Shown here in pieces: positions 1-7,839 of a stretch of DNA of 64,000 nucleotides (the first letter of the stretch is position 1; every line of letters begins with the position of its first letter). Both the position numbers and the translations under genes were made by a program. A model generated the notes under the pieces. It saw only the letters and a list, made by a program, of their open reading frames with translations, did not search any database and was not told the origin of the DNA. The stretch is taken from NCBI RefSeq assembly GCF_023973145.1, contig NZ_CP099546.1, forward strand, positions 372,001 to 436,000, in the 5' to 3' direction. This DNA comes from Natronosalvus vescus. GTDB lineage: Archaea; Halobacteriota; Halobacteria; Halobacteriales; Natrialbaceae.

Positions 1-270
1 TCGAGTTCGTTGACGAGCGAGAAGACGACGACCGGAATCCGGGGGCCGACGCGGTCGACGACTGCCTCGAGCTGGTCGACGCCGTCGACGTCGCTGTCGT
101 GACAGACGACGATACAATCTGGGACGTCCTGGCGTGACGACACGGTTGGATTCGGTTGGCGTTCGAGCCCTGCCGGCTGGTCGACGACGTCGACGGCGAT
201 GGTCGGGGCGTGTTCCCGGAGCGTCCGGGCTCACGAGCGTGACGGCGACCGGGCCCGCGGTGTGTTCCAT
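1..270 (-). pseudogene. Left-truncated receiver-like protein with apparent frameshift
   Basis: The gene runs off the left edge. The ATG at 268-270 opens MEHTAGPVAVTLVSPDA in one frame. From about position 221 downwards the sensible protein continues in another frame: RTLREHAPTIAVDVVDQP, then DVPDCIVVCHDSDVDGVDQ, then RIPVVVFSLVNEL at the edge. The second part looks like a response-regulator receiver or the N-terminal module of a haloarchaeal bacterio-opsin-activator-type sensor. The frame change lies near 219-230. An alternative is a real GTG start further in (the codon before SSRQ), which would drop the first 50 residues. True frameshift, sequencing error and late start cannot be separated here. 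Confidence 0.45.
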
Positions 271-416
271 GGTGACTGTGGTCTCTACGCATGCTCTGTC
301 CCCTGCGGTCAAAATAGTAGCGCCCCGTCAGGTTCGTCGTGGGCGAATGTGTTCGTTTGGTGGGCGTCACACTGGTTCGAGGCGGAAGCCCACGAGTTCA
401 CTTGTGGATACTTGAC

Positions 417-1355
417 CTATCGCTTCGCGCACCCCGTCTGCATCCCCTCGCTGTTGTACGCCGAGCCGAGGCGTCCTTGCGAATCGATCGCGATCACGCC
501 AGCGCTCGAGCCCGTGAGTTCGCCGAACTCCTCGATGGCGAGGTCGGTGGCCTGCTGGGCATCGAGTCCGCGCTCAACGTGGCGGGCGACCCGTCTCGAG
601 AGGGTGACGCGGGCGATGTCCTCGCCGGCTCCCGTCGCGCTCACGCCCGCGGCCGGACAGCAATAGAACCCGGAGCCGACCTGTGGAACGTCGCCAACTC
701 GGCCCGCGAGGGCGAGCCAGCGCCCGCCCGTCGAGGTCGCCGCAGCGAGGCGCTCGCCGTCGAAGGCAACCGCGCCGACGGTGTCGTGGTCGTGTTCGTC
801 GCCGACACCGGGGGCCGTGTCCGACCCGTCCTCCTCGTCGCGTCCGTCCGGATCCGTTCGCCCGTACTGGTCGCGAATCCACTCGAGCTGAGCGCGCGGA
901 TCGTCCCCGGGAGCCTCGAGCTCGGCCCACTTCTCGCTGGTGCGTTCGGACCAGAGGTCGGCGCCGGTCTCGATTCCGTAGGCCGCCGCCAGCGCGACGG
1001 CGTGGTCGCCCGAAACGAACCCGTGCGGGGTCTCTTCCATGACGAGGCGGGCCACGCTCACGGCGTGTTCGACGTCGGCCATCGAACAGGCGGCACCGAC
1101 CGCCCGGTCGCTGGTCATGATGCCGGCGTCGGTTCGGATCCGACCGTCGCTCTGGACAGCGCCTCCAACTCCTGCGTTAAAGCGCGGCGAGGACTCGAGG
1201 ACGTGAATCGCGCGTTCGACGGCGTCGACCGGCGTTTCGGCGGCAGCTCCCGTCTCGGCCGCTTCGTCGAGGACGGCCTGTCGTGGCTCCGGTTCTTCCG
1301 GCGTGCCGCCGGCGCCGCCGTGGACGATCACCTGCATCTGTGGCTGTGCGGGCAT
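417..1355 (-). CDS. Isoaspartyl peptidase / L-asparaginase (Ntn hydrolase)
   Basis: 312 residues of the plant-type asparaginase (T2) family, which self-cleaves and hydrolyses asparagine or isoaspartyl dipeptides. The N terminus has the family VHGGAGG motif. FNAGVGGAV and DAGIM follow near residues 59-80. The autocleavage threonine is Thr192 in DHDTVGAVAF. Downstream come STGG near residue 210 and a glycine-rich stretch (GSGFY...SATGAGE) that shapes the active site. The stretch at 166-190 before the cleavage Thr is long, acidic and His-rich, which is normal for the variable linker. An internal Met7 (start at 1337) is an alternative start. Cytoplasmic; no operon partner. Confidence 0.9.
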   Translation of the reverse strand: MPAQPQMQVIVHGGAGGTPEEPEPRQAVLDEAAETGAAAETPVDAVERAIHVLESSPRFNAGVGGAVQSDGRIRTDAGIMTSDRAVGAACSMADVEHAVSVARLVMEETPHGFVSGDHAVALAAAYGIETGADLWSERTSEKWAELEAPGDDPRAQLEWIRDQYGRTDPDGRDEEDGSDTAPGVGDEHDHDTVGAVAFDGERLAAATSTGGRWLALAGRVGDVPQVGSGFYCCPAAGVSATGAGEDIARVTLSRRVARHVERGLDAQQATDLAIEEFGELTGSSAGVIAIDSQGRLGSAYNSEGMQTGCAKR

Positions 1356-1452
1356 CTCTACTCAGGCGATTTCGCGGCACCCAAATGATTCTTTGTATAC
1401 GCGCCGTCGTTTTCCCACACACTTACCATACCGGCTCGAGTATCGGTCGGCG

Positions 1453-1746
1453 ATGAGTCCGATCGCGTTCCTGGTCGTCTTCTGTGCGGTGATGGCCATC
1501 GTCGCGGCCAGCCGTATCGACTGGTCTCGAGGCCCCGAGATCGGCGACACCGAGGGGATCGCACTCGCCGTTCTCGGACTGACGCTCCTGTCCGCGCTCT
1601 GGCTTTCCGTCGACGAAGGGTGGCTCGGCCTCTCGATCCTGTCGGTGCTGGTCGCCGTCGTTGGTACCGGGGCGCTGGTGTGGGGGATGGTCGTGATCTA
1701 TCACTCGGTGCCGTCCGAGCAGCCATGGGACGGTCACCGCGAGTGA
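1453..1746 (+). CDS. Small three-helix membrane protein
   Basis: 97 residues with three predicted membrane segments: IAFLVVFCAVMAIVAA near the start, IALAVLGLTLLSALWL, and LSILSVLVAVVGTGALVWGM. A charged loop (RIDWSRGPEIGDTEG) separates the first two. The ATG at 1453 puts the first helix directly at the N terminus; the open frame extends upstream but that part is not protein-like. No named family recognised. It faces away from the asparaginase gene and its own upstream region is only about 97 bases. Confidence 0.65.
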   Translation: MSPIAFLVVFCAVMAIVAASRIDWSRGPEIGDTEGIALAVLGLTLLSALWLSVDEGWLGLSILSVLVAVVGTGALVWGMVVIYHSVPSEQPWDGHRE

Positions 1747-1864
1747 CCACCGTTCGAGACGTCTTGGAACCGCTCGAGGATGCTTGCTGTCGGTTCAGCC
1801 GTCCAGTTGGGCGGCGAACGACTGTGGTCGTACTACCTTCCAGCCAGCGCTAAATGGGAGGCCT

Positions 1865-1880
1865 TTTACCCCAAGGTAAA
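1865..1880. promoter_or_regulatory. Inverted repeat just upstream of icd
   Basis: A perfect 6-bp inverted repeat (TTTACC, loop CCAA, GGTAAA) is centred about 24 bases before the icd ATG. It covers the place where a TATA/BRE or a repressor site would sit for a short-leader transcript, so it may be an operator. Visible in sequence; role inferred. Confidence 0.35.
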
Positions 1881-1896
1881 CCACCTAGGAACGATC

Positions 1897-3159
1897 ATGA
1901 GCTACGAGCAAGTCGAGGTCCCCGAAGACGGGGAGAAGATTACGCTCGCCGACGAGGAAACTGGCGAGCTCGACGTACCATCGAACCCGATCATCCCGAT
2001 CATCCACGGCGACGGCATCGGCACCGACGTTGGGCCCGCGGCCCAGAAAGTGCTCGACGCCGCGGCGGAGGCGACCGGGCGATCGATCGCCTGGATGCGC
2101 GTCTACGCCGGTGCGAGCGCCCGCGACAAGTACGACGAGAACCTTCCCGAGGACACCGTCAACGCCATCCGCGAACACCGCGTCGCAATCAAAGGCCCGC
2201 TGACGACGCCCGTCGGCGCTGGCTTCCGCTCGCTCAACGTCGCGCTTCGCCAGACGCTCGACATGTACGCGAACGTCCGACCGACCTACCACATCGACGG
2301 CGTCCCCTCGCCCGTCAAATCGCCCGAGAAGATGGATATGATCACCTTCCGGGAGAACACGGAGGACGTCTACGCCGGCGTCGAGTGGGAAGCCGGCACC
2401 GACGAGGTCGAGCAGGTTCGCACGTTCCTCGAGGAGGACATGGAGATCGCCGACGTCATCCACGAGGGTCCGGTCGGCATCGGCGTCAAGCCGATCTCCG
2501 AATTCGGTTCCAAACGCCTCATCCGCGAGGCCATCGACTACGCCATCGCGAACGACCGCGACTCCGTGACCCTCGTCCACAAGGGGAACATCATGAAGTT
2601 CACCGAGGGCGCGTTCCGCGACTGGGGCTACGAACTCGCCGAGGAGGAGTACGGCGACGATGTCATCACCGAGGACGAACTCTGGGAGGAGTACGACGGC
2701 GAACAGCCCGAAGGCACCGTGGTCGTCAACGACCGCATCGCCGACAACATGCTCCAGCAGCTCTTGACCCGCACCGACGAGTACTCCGTCATCGCGACGA
2801 TGAACCTCAACGGCGACTACATGTCCGACGCCGCCGGTGCCCAGATCGGCGGCCTCGGTATCGCCCCCGGGGCGAACTTCGGCCACGGGCGCTGTCTCGC
2901 CGAACCCGTCCACGGCAGTGCACCAAAGTACGCCGGCGAGGACAAGGTCAACCCGACCGCGATGATTCTCTCCGGCCGTGAGATGCTCGATTACCTGGGC
3001 TGGAACGACGCCGCCGACCTCGTGCGCGACGCCGTCGAGGAGACCATCTCGTCCGGGACGGTCACCTACGACCTCCACCGCCAGATCGAGGGCGGTACCA
3101 AGGTCGCCACGAGCGAGTTCGCCGACGCCGTCGTCGAGAACATCGAGCAGCTGTCCTAA
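1897..3159 (+). CDS. icd: Isocitrate dehydrogenase (NADP+)
   Basis: 420 residues, usual length for the bacterial/archaeal homodimeric enzyme. It oxidises isocitrate to 2-oxoglutarate and CO2 in the TCA cycle. Family motifs are IIHGDGIGTDV near residue 30, YANVRPT in the substrate region, FRENTEDVYAGVEW, HKGNIMKFTEGAFRDWGYE, and near the C terminus HGSAPKYAGEDKVNPTA, whose Lys and Tyr are typical NADP determinants. The start is the ATG at 1897, which gives MSYEQVEVPEDGEK; the upstream extension of the frame is low-quality sequence. Monocistronic, convergent with the lipoyl/E1 operon. Confidence 0.97.
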   Translation: MSYEQVEVPEDGEKITLADEETGELDVPSNPIIPIIHGDGIGTDVGPAAQKVLDAAAEATGRSIAWMRVYAGASARDKYDENLPEDTVNAIREHRVAIKGPLTTPVGAGFRSLNVALRQTLDMYANVRPTYHIDGVPSPVKSPEKMDMITFRENTEDVYAGVEWEAGTDEVEQVRTFLEEDMEIADVIHEGPVGIGVKPISEFGSKRLIREAIDYAIANDRDSVTLVHKGNIMKFTEGAFRDWGYELAEEEYGDDVITEDELWEEYDGEQPEGTVVVNDRIADNMLQQLLTRTDEYSVIATMNLNGDYMSDAAGAQIGGLGIAPGANFGHGRCLAEPVHGSAPKYAGEDKVNPTAMILSGREMLDYLGWNDAADLVRDAVEETISSGTVTYDLHRQIEGGTKVATSEFADAVVENIEQLS

Positions 3160-3198
3160 GCCGGGTTCTCGCGAGCAGACCTCGTTTTCTCTTTTTCA

Positions 3199-3330
3199 TC
3201 TCCTCGAGGCCCCCGTCTGCTGTTTCGTTCCGACCTCGAGGCTCCCGTCTTCCAGGGGCCGAGGCTCTCTGGCCGTCAGGCCTCGAGGGTTCTCGACCGT
3301 CATGACTCGAGGCCTCCCGACCGTCAGCTC
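3199..3330. repeat. Degenerate CTCGAGG-containing repeats between convergent genes
   Basis: Between the stops of icd and the lipoyl gene are about five imperfect copies of a 22-30 base unit built on CTCGAGG followed by CCCGTC or ACCGTCA (around 3203, 3234, 3260, 3281 and 3305). The last copies run into the end of the lipoyl gene (LES-stop). It may act in bidirectional termination. Confidence 0.5.
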
Positions 3331-3572
3331 TCGAGTCGCCCCAACGAATCCCCGCGCCGAAACTCCTCGTTTTCGCCGACTACGATCGTCTCGAGCGTGC
3401 CCGTCGCCGGTGCGGGTACGTCGACGCTGACCTTCTCGATCTGGATCTCACAGAGGGTGTCACCCTCTTCGACGGTCGCCCCCTCGCGAACGAACCACGT
3501 CGCGACGACGGCTTCGTCCACTTCCTCGGCGTCAGCGGGCCAGAACGCCTCGGAGTCGATGTCGACCGTCAT
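3324..3572 (-). CDS. Stand-alone lipoyl-domain protein
   Basis: 82 residues that form one lipoyl/biotinyl domain and nothing else. The lipoylated lysine should be Lys47 in EIQIEKVSVDVPAP, with the hairpin ending PATGTL and the second-half GENEEFRRGD matching the usual fold. In an E2 enzyme this domain is fused to a peripheral-subunit-binding domain and an acyltransferase core; here the protein stops after the domain. Its ATG overlaps the E1beta stop (ATGA), so it is coupled to the E1 genes. It probably carries acyl groups made by this E1. The E2 and E3 partners are not in the window. Confidence 0.88.
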   Translation of the reverse strand: MTVDIDSEAFWPADAEEVDEAVVATWFVREGATVEEGDTLCEIQIEKVSVDVPAPATGTLETIVVGENEEFRRGDSLGRLES

Positions 3573-4603
3573 TCCTGGATCGACTCGATGGCGGCCGCGA
3601 TGTCGTCCGTGCTCGGCTGAAACTCCTCCTCGAGCGGGCGGGCGTACGGGATCGGCGTATCGGGGGCCGTCACCCGGTCGACCGCCTCGAGGTCGTCGAG
3701 GGCCCCCTCGGTCGCTCGGGCGATCAGTTCTCCACTGACGCCGTAGGAGTGGTAGTCCTCGTCGACGACGACCAGCCGCCCGGTCTTGCGGACGGACTCG
3801 AGGACAGTCTCGGTGTCGAGGGGAACGAGCGTTCGGAGGTCGATCACCTCCGTCTCGATGCCATCCTCCGCGAGGCTTTCGGCGGCCTCGAGCGCCCGGT
3901 GGACGTGGAGGCCGAGAGTAACGACGGTGACGTCGTCGCCCTCGCGTTTGACGTCGGCCTCACCGAACTCGATCTCGTAGGGCTCTTCCGGAACGCCGGT
4001 TTTCGGCCCCTCGGGGGCGGGCATCCAGGCCAGCCCCATCAGCCGCTTGTGGAACATGAAGACCACCGGATCGTCGTCGCGGATCGCGGCGTGCATGAGC
4101 CCCTTGGCGTCGTACGCCGTCGACGGGACGACGACCTTCATCCCGGGGAGGTGGGCGAAGGTGCCGTACAGCGTCTGGGAGTGCTGGGCGGCGTCGTTGT
4201 AGGTGCCGCCGACGGCCGTCATGAGCACCATCGGCACCGACACCGAGCCCCCGGACATGTAGGCGGTCTTCGCCATGTTGTTGTAGATCTGATCCATCGC
4301 GACGCCGAAGAAGTCGACGAACATCAACTCACAGATCGGGCGCATCCCCTGCATCGCCGCGCCGACGCCAGCGCCGATGAACCCCGTCTCGGAGATCGGC
4401 ACGTCCATGATCCGGTCGTGACCGAAGTCCTCGAGCAGCCCCTGGGTCGAGTCGAAGATACCGCCGTAGTCGGCGATGTCCTCGCCCATGACGAAGACGT
4501 CCTCGCTCTCGTTCATCTCGTGGGCGATCGCTTCCACCATCGCCCGGCTCATCGTTAGTTCACGGCTCGCTGCGTCAGGATCGGATGCCTGCGTCTGAGC
4601 CAT
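3569..4603 (-). CDS. 2-oxoacid dehydrogenase E1 component, beta subunit
   Basis: 344 residues. Transketolase-like pyrimidine domain followed by the C-terminal transketolase domain. Family motifs include FVMGEDIADYGG, ISETGFIGAGVGAAMQGMRPI, EMFVDFFGVAMDQIYNN, the HSQTLYGTFAHLPGMKVVVPS segment split around the phosphate site, and near the end GRLVVVDEDYHSYGVSGE. It pairs with the alpha subunit to decarboxylate a 2-oxoacid with thiamin diphosphate. Sequence resembles acetoin, pyruvate or branched-chain enzymes; substrate cannot be read from sequence. Start and upstream stop share one base (TGATG), showing coupling to E1alpha. Confidence 0.92.
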   Translation of the reverse strand: MAQTQASDPDAASRELTMSRAMVEAIAHEMNESEDVFVMGEDIADYGGIFDSTQGLLEDFGHDRIMDVPISETGFIGAGVGAAMQGMRPICELMFVDFFGVAMDQIYNNMAKTAYMSGGSVSVPMVLMTAVGGTYNDAAQHSQTLYGTFAHLPGMKVVVPSTAYDAKGLMHAAIRDDDPVVFMFHKRLMGLAWMPAPEGPKTGVPEEPYEIEFGEADVKREGDDVTVVTLGLHVHRALEAAESLAEDGIETEVIDLRTLVPLDTETVLESVRKTGRLVVVDEDYHSYGVSGELIARATEGALDDLEAVDRVTAPDTPIPYARPLEEEFQPSTDDIAAAIESIQE

Positions 4604-5649
4604 CAGTCCTCACCACCGTCGGCCGCGGCGAGTTTCCGATCCGCCCGTTCGGGCCACCCCTCGAGTTCGTCCGTGAAGACGTCGTCGTACGTCTCCCCGG
4701 GATCGGGCTGGGGCTGGTCTTTCGCCCACTCGATCGCCTCGTCGACGCGGTCGTGGGCGCGTTCGCGGATCGCTTCGAGGTCGTCGTCCTCGACGCCGTG
4801 CTCGCGGAGTCGGTCGGCGAGCCGTTCGATGGAGTCGCGTGCGTGAGCGGCGTCGACGTCCGCGTCCGCGCGATAGGCCTCGGGATCCCCCATGAAGTGC
4901 CCCATCCGTCGGTGGAGTTGCACCTCGAGCAGCGTCGGGCCGTTTCCGTCTCGAGCCCGGCCGATCGCGGTTTCGGCGGCCTCGTACACGGCGACGGCGT
5001 CGTCGCTATCGACGCGCTCGCCGCGGACGTCGAACCCGTCGGCTCGCCGGGATCCATCTTCGACGTCTGTCACGCGTGCTTTGGGCATGCTGATCGCCCA
5101 GTCGTTGTCCTCGATGACGAACACGACGGGGAGGTCGTGGACGCCGGCGAGGTTGAGCGACTCGAGGAACCCGCCCTGGCTGATCGCCCCCTCGCCGAGG
5201 AAGGCGACGGCCACGTCGTCCGTATTTCGTTTTTTCGCCGCCATAGCCGCCCCGACGGCGGGGGGACAACCCTGGGCGATGATGCCGCTGCAGGCGAAGT
5301 TCACGTCGGGATCGTACAGGTGCATGTGCCCGCCTTTCCCCTTCGAGAGTCCCGTCTCGCGACCGAAAATCTCTGCTGTCATCCGTTTCAGATCGACTCC
5401 CTTCGAAATGGCGACGTGATGGGGTCGGTGCGGAGCCGTCACCGTGTCCGAGTCGCGGAGGTGGGCACAGACGCCCGCCCCCGACGCCTCGTGACCCGCC
5501 GCCAGGTGTAACTCGCCCGGAATCGGGCCCGCGGAGATGTCGAACGCGGGCTGTTTCCCCTCAAGGTACTCCTCCTGCAGTCGCTCTTCGTAGTACCGTG
5601 CCGTGACCATTTCCTCGTACATCCGTTGTAGTGTGTCATCTCCTACCAT
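4603..5649 (-). CDS. 2-oxoacid dehydrogenase E1 component, alpha subunit
   Basis: 348 residues. TPP-binding subunit: GKGGHMHL, the GEGA...EDNDWAIS magnesium/TPP motif near the middle, and SGIIAQGCPPAVGAA. First gene of the E1alpha-E1beta-lipoyl operon. The open frame extends another 65 codons upstream, but the ATG at 5649 starts the conserved LQRMYEEMVTARYYEERL segment and lies about 30 bases after a TATA-like box, as expected for a leaderless haloarchaeal transcript. Substrate uncertain: acetoin, branched-chain or pyruvate. Confidence 0.92.
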   Translation of the reverse strand: MVGDDTLQRMYEEMVTARYYEERLQEEYLEGKQPAFDISAGPIPGELHLAAGHEASGAGVCAHLRDSDTVTAPHRPHHVAISKGVDLKRMTAEIFGRETGLSKGKGGHMHLYDPDVNFACSGIIAQGCPPAVGAAMAAKKRNTDDVAVAFLGEGAISQGGFLESLNLAGVHDLPVVFVIEDNDWAISMPKARVTDVEDGSRRADGFDVRGERVDSDDAVAVYEAAETAIGRARDGNGPTLLEVQLHRRMGHFMGDPEAYRADADVDAAHARDSIERLADRLREHGVEDDDLEAIRERAHDRVDEAIEWAKDQPQPDPGETYDDVFTDELEGWPERADRKLAAADGGED

Positions 5650-5668
5650 ATGCAGGGGAACGCACACC

Positions 5669-5691
5669 AAGGAGGTGCTTAAAGGAGGTGC
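5669..5691 (-). promoter_or_regulatory. TATA-like box flanked by direct repeats (E1alpha promoter)
   Basis: On the minus strand CTTTAAG at 5678-5684 lies about 30 bases before the E1alpha ATG. It is embedded between two identical 10-base copies (plus strand AAGGAGGTGC at 5669-5678 and 5682-5691). Position fits a core promoter with an overlapping regulator site. Confidence 0.45.
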
Positions 5692-5941
5692 CGCGCTGCC
5701 ATCCTGCGGCAGTCGGCGTCGTGATTGACGACACTGCAGCCCGAAAAAGTGCGGAACCGACAGCGCTCTCCCCGAAGCTCTGAGAACGAATACCGTCGAC
5801 TCGGGAAGCGACAGCGTTTGTCTGCTCGAGCAGCGACCACACACAGTCTCCAGCCGAAATCGCCCACAATCGACCAGCGTGGGGTTCCTGGCGCGATAAT
5901 CTCCCGGGTCAATCCGGTACAGGTCGGTGATGAAGTAATAA

Positions 5942-5965
5942 GTTTTAAACTAACGGGGTTAAAAC
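5942..5965 (+). promoter_or_regulatory. Inverted repeat over the TATA position of the 5976 gene
   Basis: GTTTTAA and TTAAAAC form a perfect 7-bp inverted repeat with a 10-base spacer. The left arm is about 30 bases before the ATG at 5976, the expected TATA position. The repeat may therefore be both core promoter and operator. Symmetry is directly visible; function inferred. Confidence 0.45.
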
Positions 5966-5975
5966 AACGAGAAAA

Positions 5976-6560
5976 ATGTCGTCAATTCTTGGGGTGCTGT
6001 TCAACCTGCTCACGTTCCCCGGACTCGTCTTGAACGGATTCGTGCAGAACTACTACGTACAACGGTACAGCGTGCCGGTCGAACGGCTCGACGCCGACGC
6101 ACTCGAGAACCTGGACGACGACGAACTCGAGGAGCGACTCGACGGTGTTGACGCCAGCCTGGATGCGGACGAGTCGGGCGAAGTCGTCGTCGACTTTTAC
6201 GGCATCGACGACTACCGGAGCGCGTTCGTCGTCACGCTGGTGCCGTTTTTCGTCTGCTCGATGGTTGCGTTCGCCACCTTCGTCCTCGCGGTGCCGCTCC
6301 TCGAGGGGGAGGTTCGGCTCTGGTGGCTGCCGTTCTGGCTCGGTCTCGCCGTCGGCGCACACACGTTTCCGAACGCCGTCGCGACTGACGCGCTCTGGCA
6401 ACAGTCCCGGTCGACCGGGAGTCCGCTTCGGTTCGTCGGGTATCCCGTCGTCGCGGTTTCGAAGGTCGTCAACGCCCTCCGATTTCTCTGGATCGACCTG
6501 GTTTATGCGCTCGTCCTCTTTATCGCGGCGAAAGCGCTGATCGGGGCGCTCGTTTTCTGA
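5976..6560 (+). CDS. Conserved multi-pass membrane protein
   Basis: 194 residues. A short N-terminal hydrophobic segment (ILGVLFNLLTFPGLVLNG) is followed by a soluble acidic part (residues about 30-75) and three strong membrane helices: VVTLVPFFVCSMVAFATFVL, a tryptophan-rich segment (LWWLPFWLGLAVGAH) and a C-terminal helix (FLWIDLVYALVLFIAAK). The motif GAHTFPNAVATDALW after the third segment looks conserved-family-like and could bind metal (His), but I do not recognise the family. Monocistronic, leaderless promoter with inverted repeat. Confidence 0.7.
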   Translation: MSSILGVLFNLLTFPGLVLNGFVQNYYVQRYSVPVERLDADALENLDDDELEERLDGVDASLDADESGEVVVDFYGIDDYRSAFVVTLVPFFVCSMVAFATFVLAVPLLEGEVRLWWLPFWLGLAVGAHTFPNAVATDALWQQSRSTGSPLRFVGYPVVAVSKVVNALRFLWIDLVYALVLFIAAKALIGALVF

Positions 6561-6617
6561 CCGACAGTCGACTCCCTTCTCACGGACGAACCGGGCCGCC
6601 GTTCGGTTCGGTGCCGA

Positions 6618-7274
6618 TCACCGTTCCTCGTCGGGGACGGCGTCGAGCCCCGATAGCTCGCCGGTTCGCTCCCGTCGGATCAGGTCGCGGACGAACAGCC
6701 GACACTGGCGAACGAGGTCTGTCCGGTCGTCGTAGGCGTAGATGCGCACGTCCCAGCGATCCCTGACGGCGGCGATCATCGCGCTGCGGACGCCCGACTC
6801 GTGGACGAACATGACCCGCTCGCGGTGTTCGTCGTCTTCGTCGCCGGCGTACAGCGCCTCGAGAACCGCGCCGACCTCGATGCCGACGCCGAGGTTGTCC
6901 CCCATCGCAGGCACGACGTAGATCACGGCGTTGCTCGCGCGGGCGAACGCGATGGACTGGGCGGCCGCGTCCAGCTCCTCGAGCGGGACGTCGACGTCGA
7001 TGGCGAGGAAGGCGTTGACGCCCGCCTCGGTGCGGAGGTGATCGCGTACCTCGAGCATGAGATCGAGGGCTACTTCCTCGCGCTCGGGTTCTCGGGAATG
7101 TTCGGTGCGACTCGCCGCCGTGAGTGCCCCGAAGTCGACCGACGCCGGCACGTCACCGGGGTCGAGGGTTTCGAGCGCGCGCTCGAGGTCGAACGCCTTG
7201 TACGGTCCCATGAGGTAGACGAGAAATTGTGGGCGCGGGAGGTCGCCGAGTTCGTCGATGATCCGGTCGCGCAT
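6618..7274 (-). CDS. DUF7509-like protein, deoxyribosyltransferase-like fold
   Basis: 218 residues. The N terminus FLVYLMGPYKAFD resembles the glycine-proline start of nucleoside 2-deoxyribosyltransferase-like folds, and the later IAFARASNAVIYVVPAMGDN...GVGIEVGAVLEAL resembles the segment that carries the catalytic glutamate (GxxxExG). The N-terminal region LRTEAGVNAFLAIDVDVPLEELD is typical of haloarchaeal homologues. Enzymatic activity is not established. The gene stands alone with a strong TATA-like box 21-30 bases before the ATG. Confidence 0.6.
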   Translation of the reverse strand: MRDRIIDELGDLPRPQFLVYLMGPYKAFDLERALETLDPGDVPASVDFGALTAASRTEHSREPEREEVALDLMLEVRDHLRTEAGVNAFLAIDVDVPLEELDAAAQSIAFARASNAVIYVVPAMGDNLGVGIEVGAVLEALYAGDEDDEHRERVMFVHESGVRSAMIAAVRDRWDVRIYAYDDRTDLVRQCRLFVRDLIRRERTGELSGLDAVPDEER

Positions 7275-7294
7275 ACCGGTGGTGCTCGTCGGTC

Positions 7295-7304
7295 TTATAT
7301 AAAT
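7295..7304 (-). promoter_or_regulatory. TATA box of the 6618-7274 gene
   Basis: Minus-strand ATTTATATAA lies 21-30 bases upstream of the ATG at 7274. That is the normal spacing for a leaderless haloarchaeal transcript. Confidence 0.55.
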
Positions 7305-7369
7305 GCACGCCGTTTCAGCAACGACTGACTCAGCAAACGCTTATGCGGGTGGGGAACCGACCGTGAACC

Positions 7370-7753
7370 ATGGCCCAGTCCGATCGCACGAGTCGGCAGT
7401 TCGGCGACGATATCCTCCCCGAGTCGAGCGTCCTCTCGCTCGAGGAGTACCTCGCAATGCAGCGGGCGATCGGAAACGAATCTCGGTTTCGGATCCTCAA
7501 TCGCCTCGTCGAGGACGGCTCCCACAGCGCGAGCGAGCTACGAGATGCCCTCGAGATCCGGTCGAACACGTTGCACTACCACCTCGACGAACTCGTCGAC
7601 GTCGGCCTGGTCGAAAATCGGAAACGGAACGAGCCCGATTCGAGCGGGCTCTACTCGTACTACCGGGCGACCTCCCTCGGCGACGGCCTGCTCACCGAGG
7701 GGGTTCGAGAGCTGATGGCCCGCGAGTGGGACGCCCTCGAGCGCTATAGCTAG
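7370..7753 (+). CDS. Winged-helix transcriptional regulator (ArsR-like)
   Basis: 127 residues. A short charged N terminus precedes a winged helix: AIGNESRFRILNRLVEDG (helices 1-2), HSASELRDALEIRSNTLHYHL (helix-turn-helix; recognition helix SNTLHYHLDELV), then VDVGLVENRKRN and a beta wing ending SGLYSYYRAT. The C-terminal helix (LLTEGVRELMAREWDALERY) could dimerise. No ligand-binding domain or metal cysteines. No neighbour is obviously controlled by it. Confidence 0.8.
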   Translation: MAQSDRTSRQFGDDILPESSVLSLEEYLAMQRAIGNESRFRILNRLVEDGSHSASELRDALEIRSNTLHYHLDELVDVGLVENRKRNEPDSSGLYSYYRATSLGDGLLTEGVRELMAREWDALERYS

Positions 7754-7839
7754 CCGGCTCGCTCGTTGCTCGTATGTCGTCGCTCGTCGCTCGCTTGTCG
7801 TCTAACTCACGTCACCGGTTCGGATTGCCGCCCGCCGGA

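Larger units (their letters stand above)
5650..5975. other. Divergent intergenic region, 326 bases
   Basis: Lies between the divergent E1alpha operon and the membrane-protein gene at 5976. Apart from the promoter elements listed separately at each end, the central 200 bases hold no reading frame that I trust and no obvious RNA structure. Confidence 0.5.
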
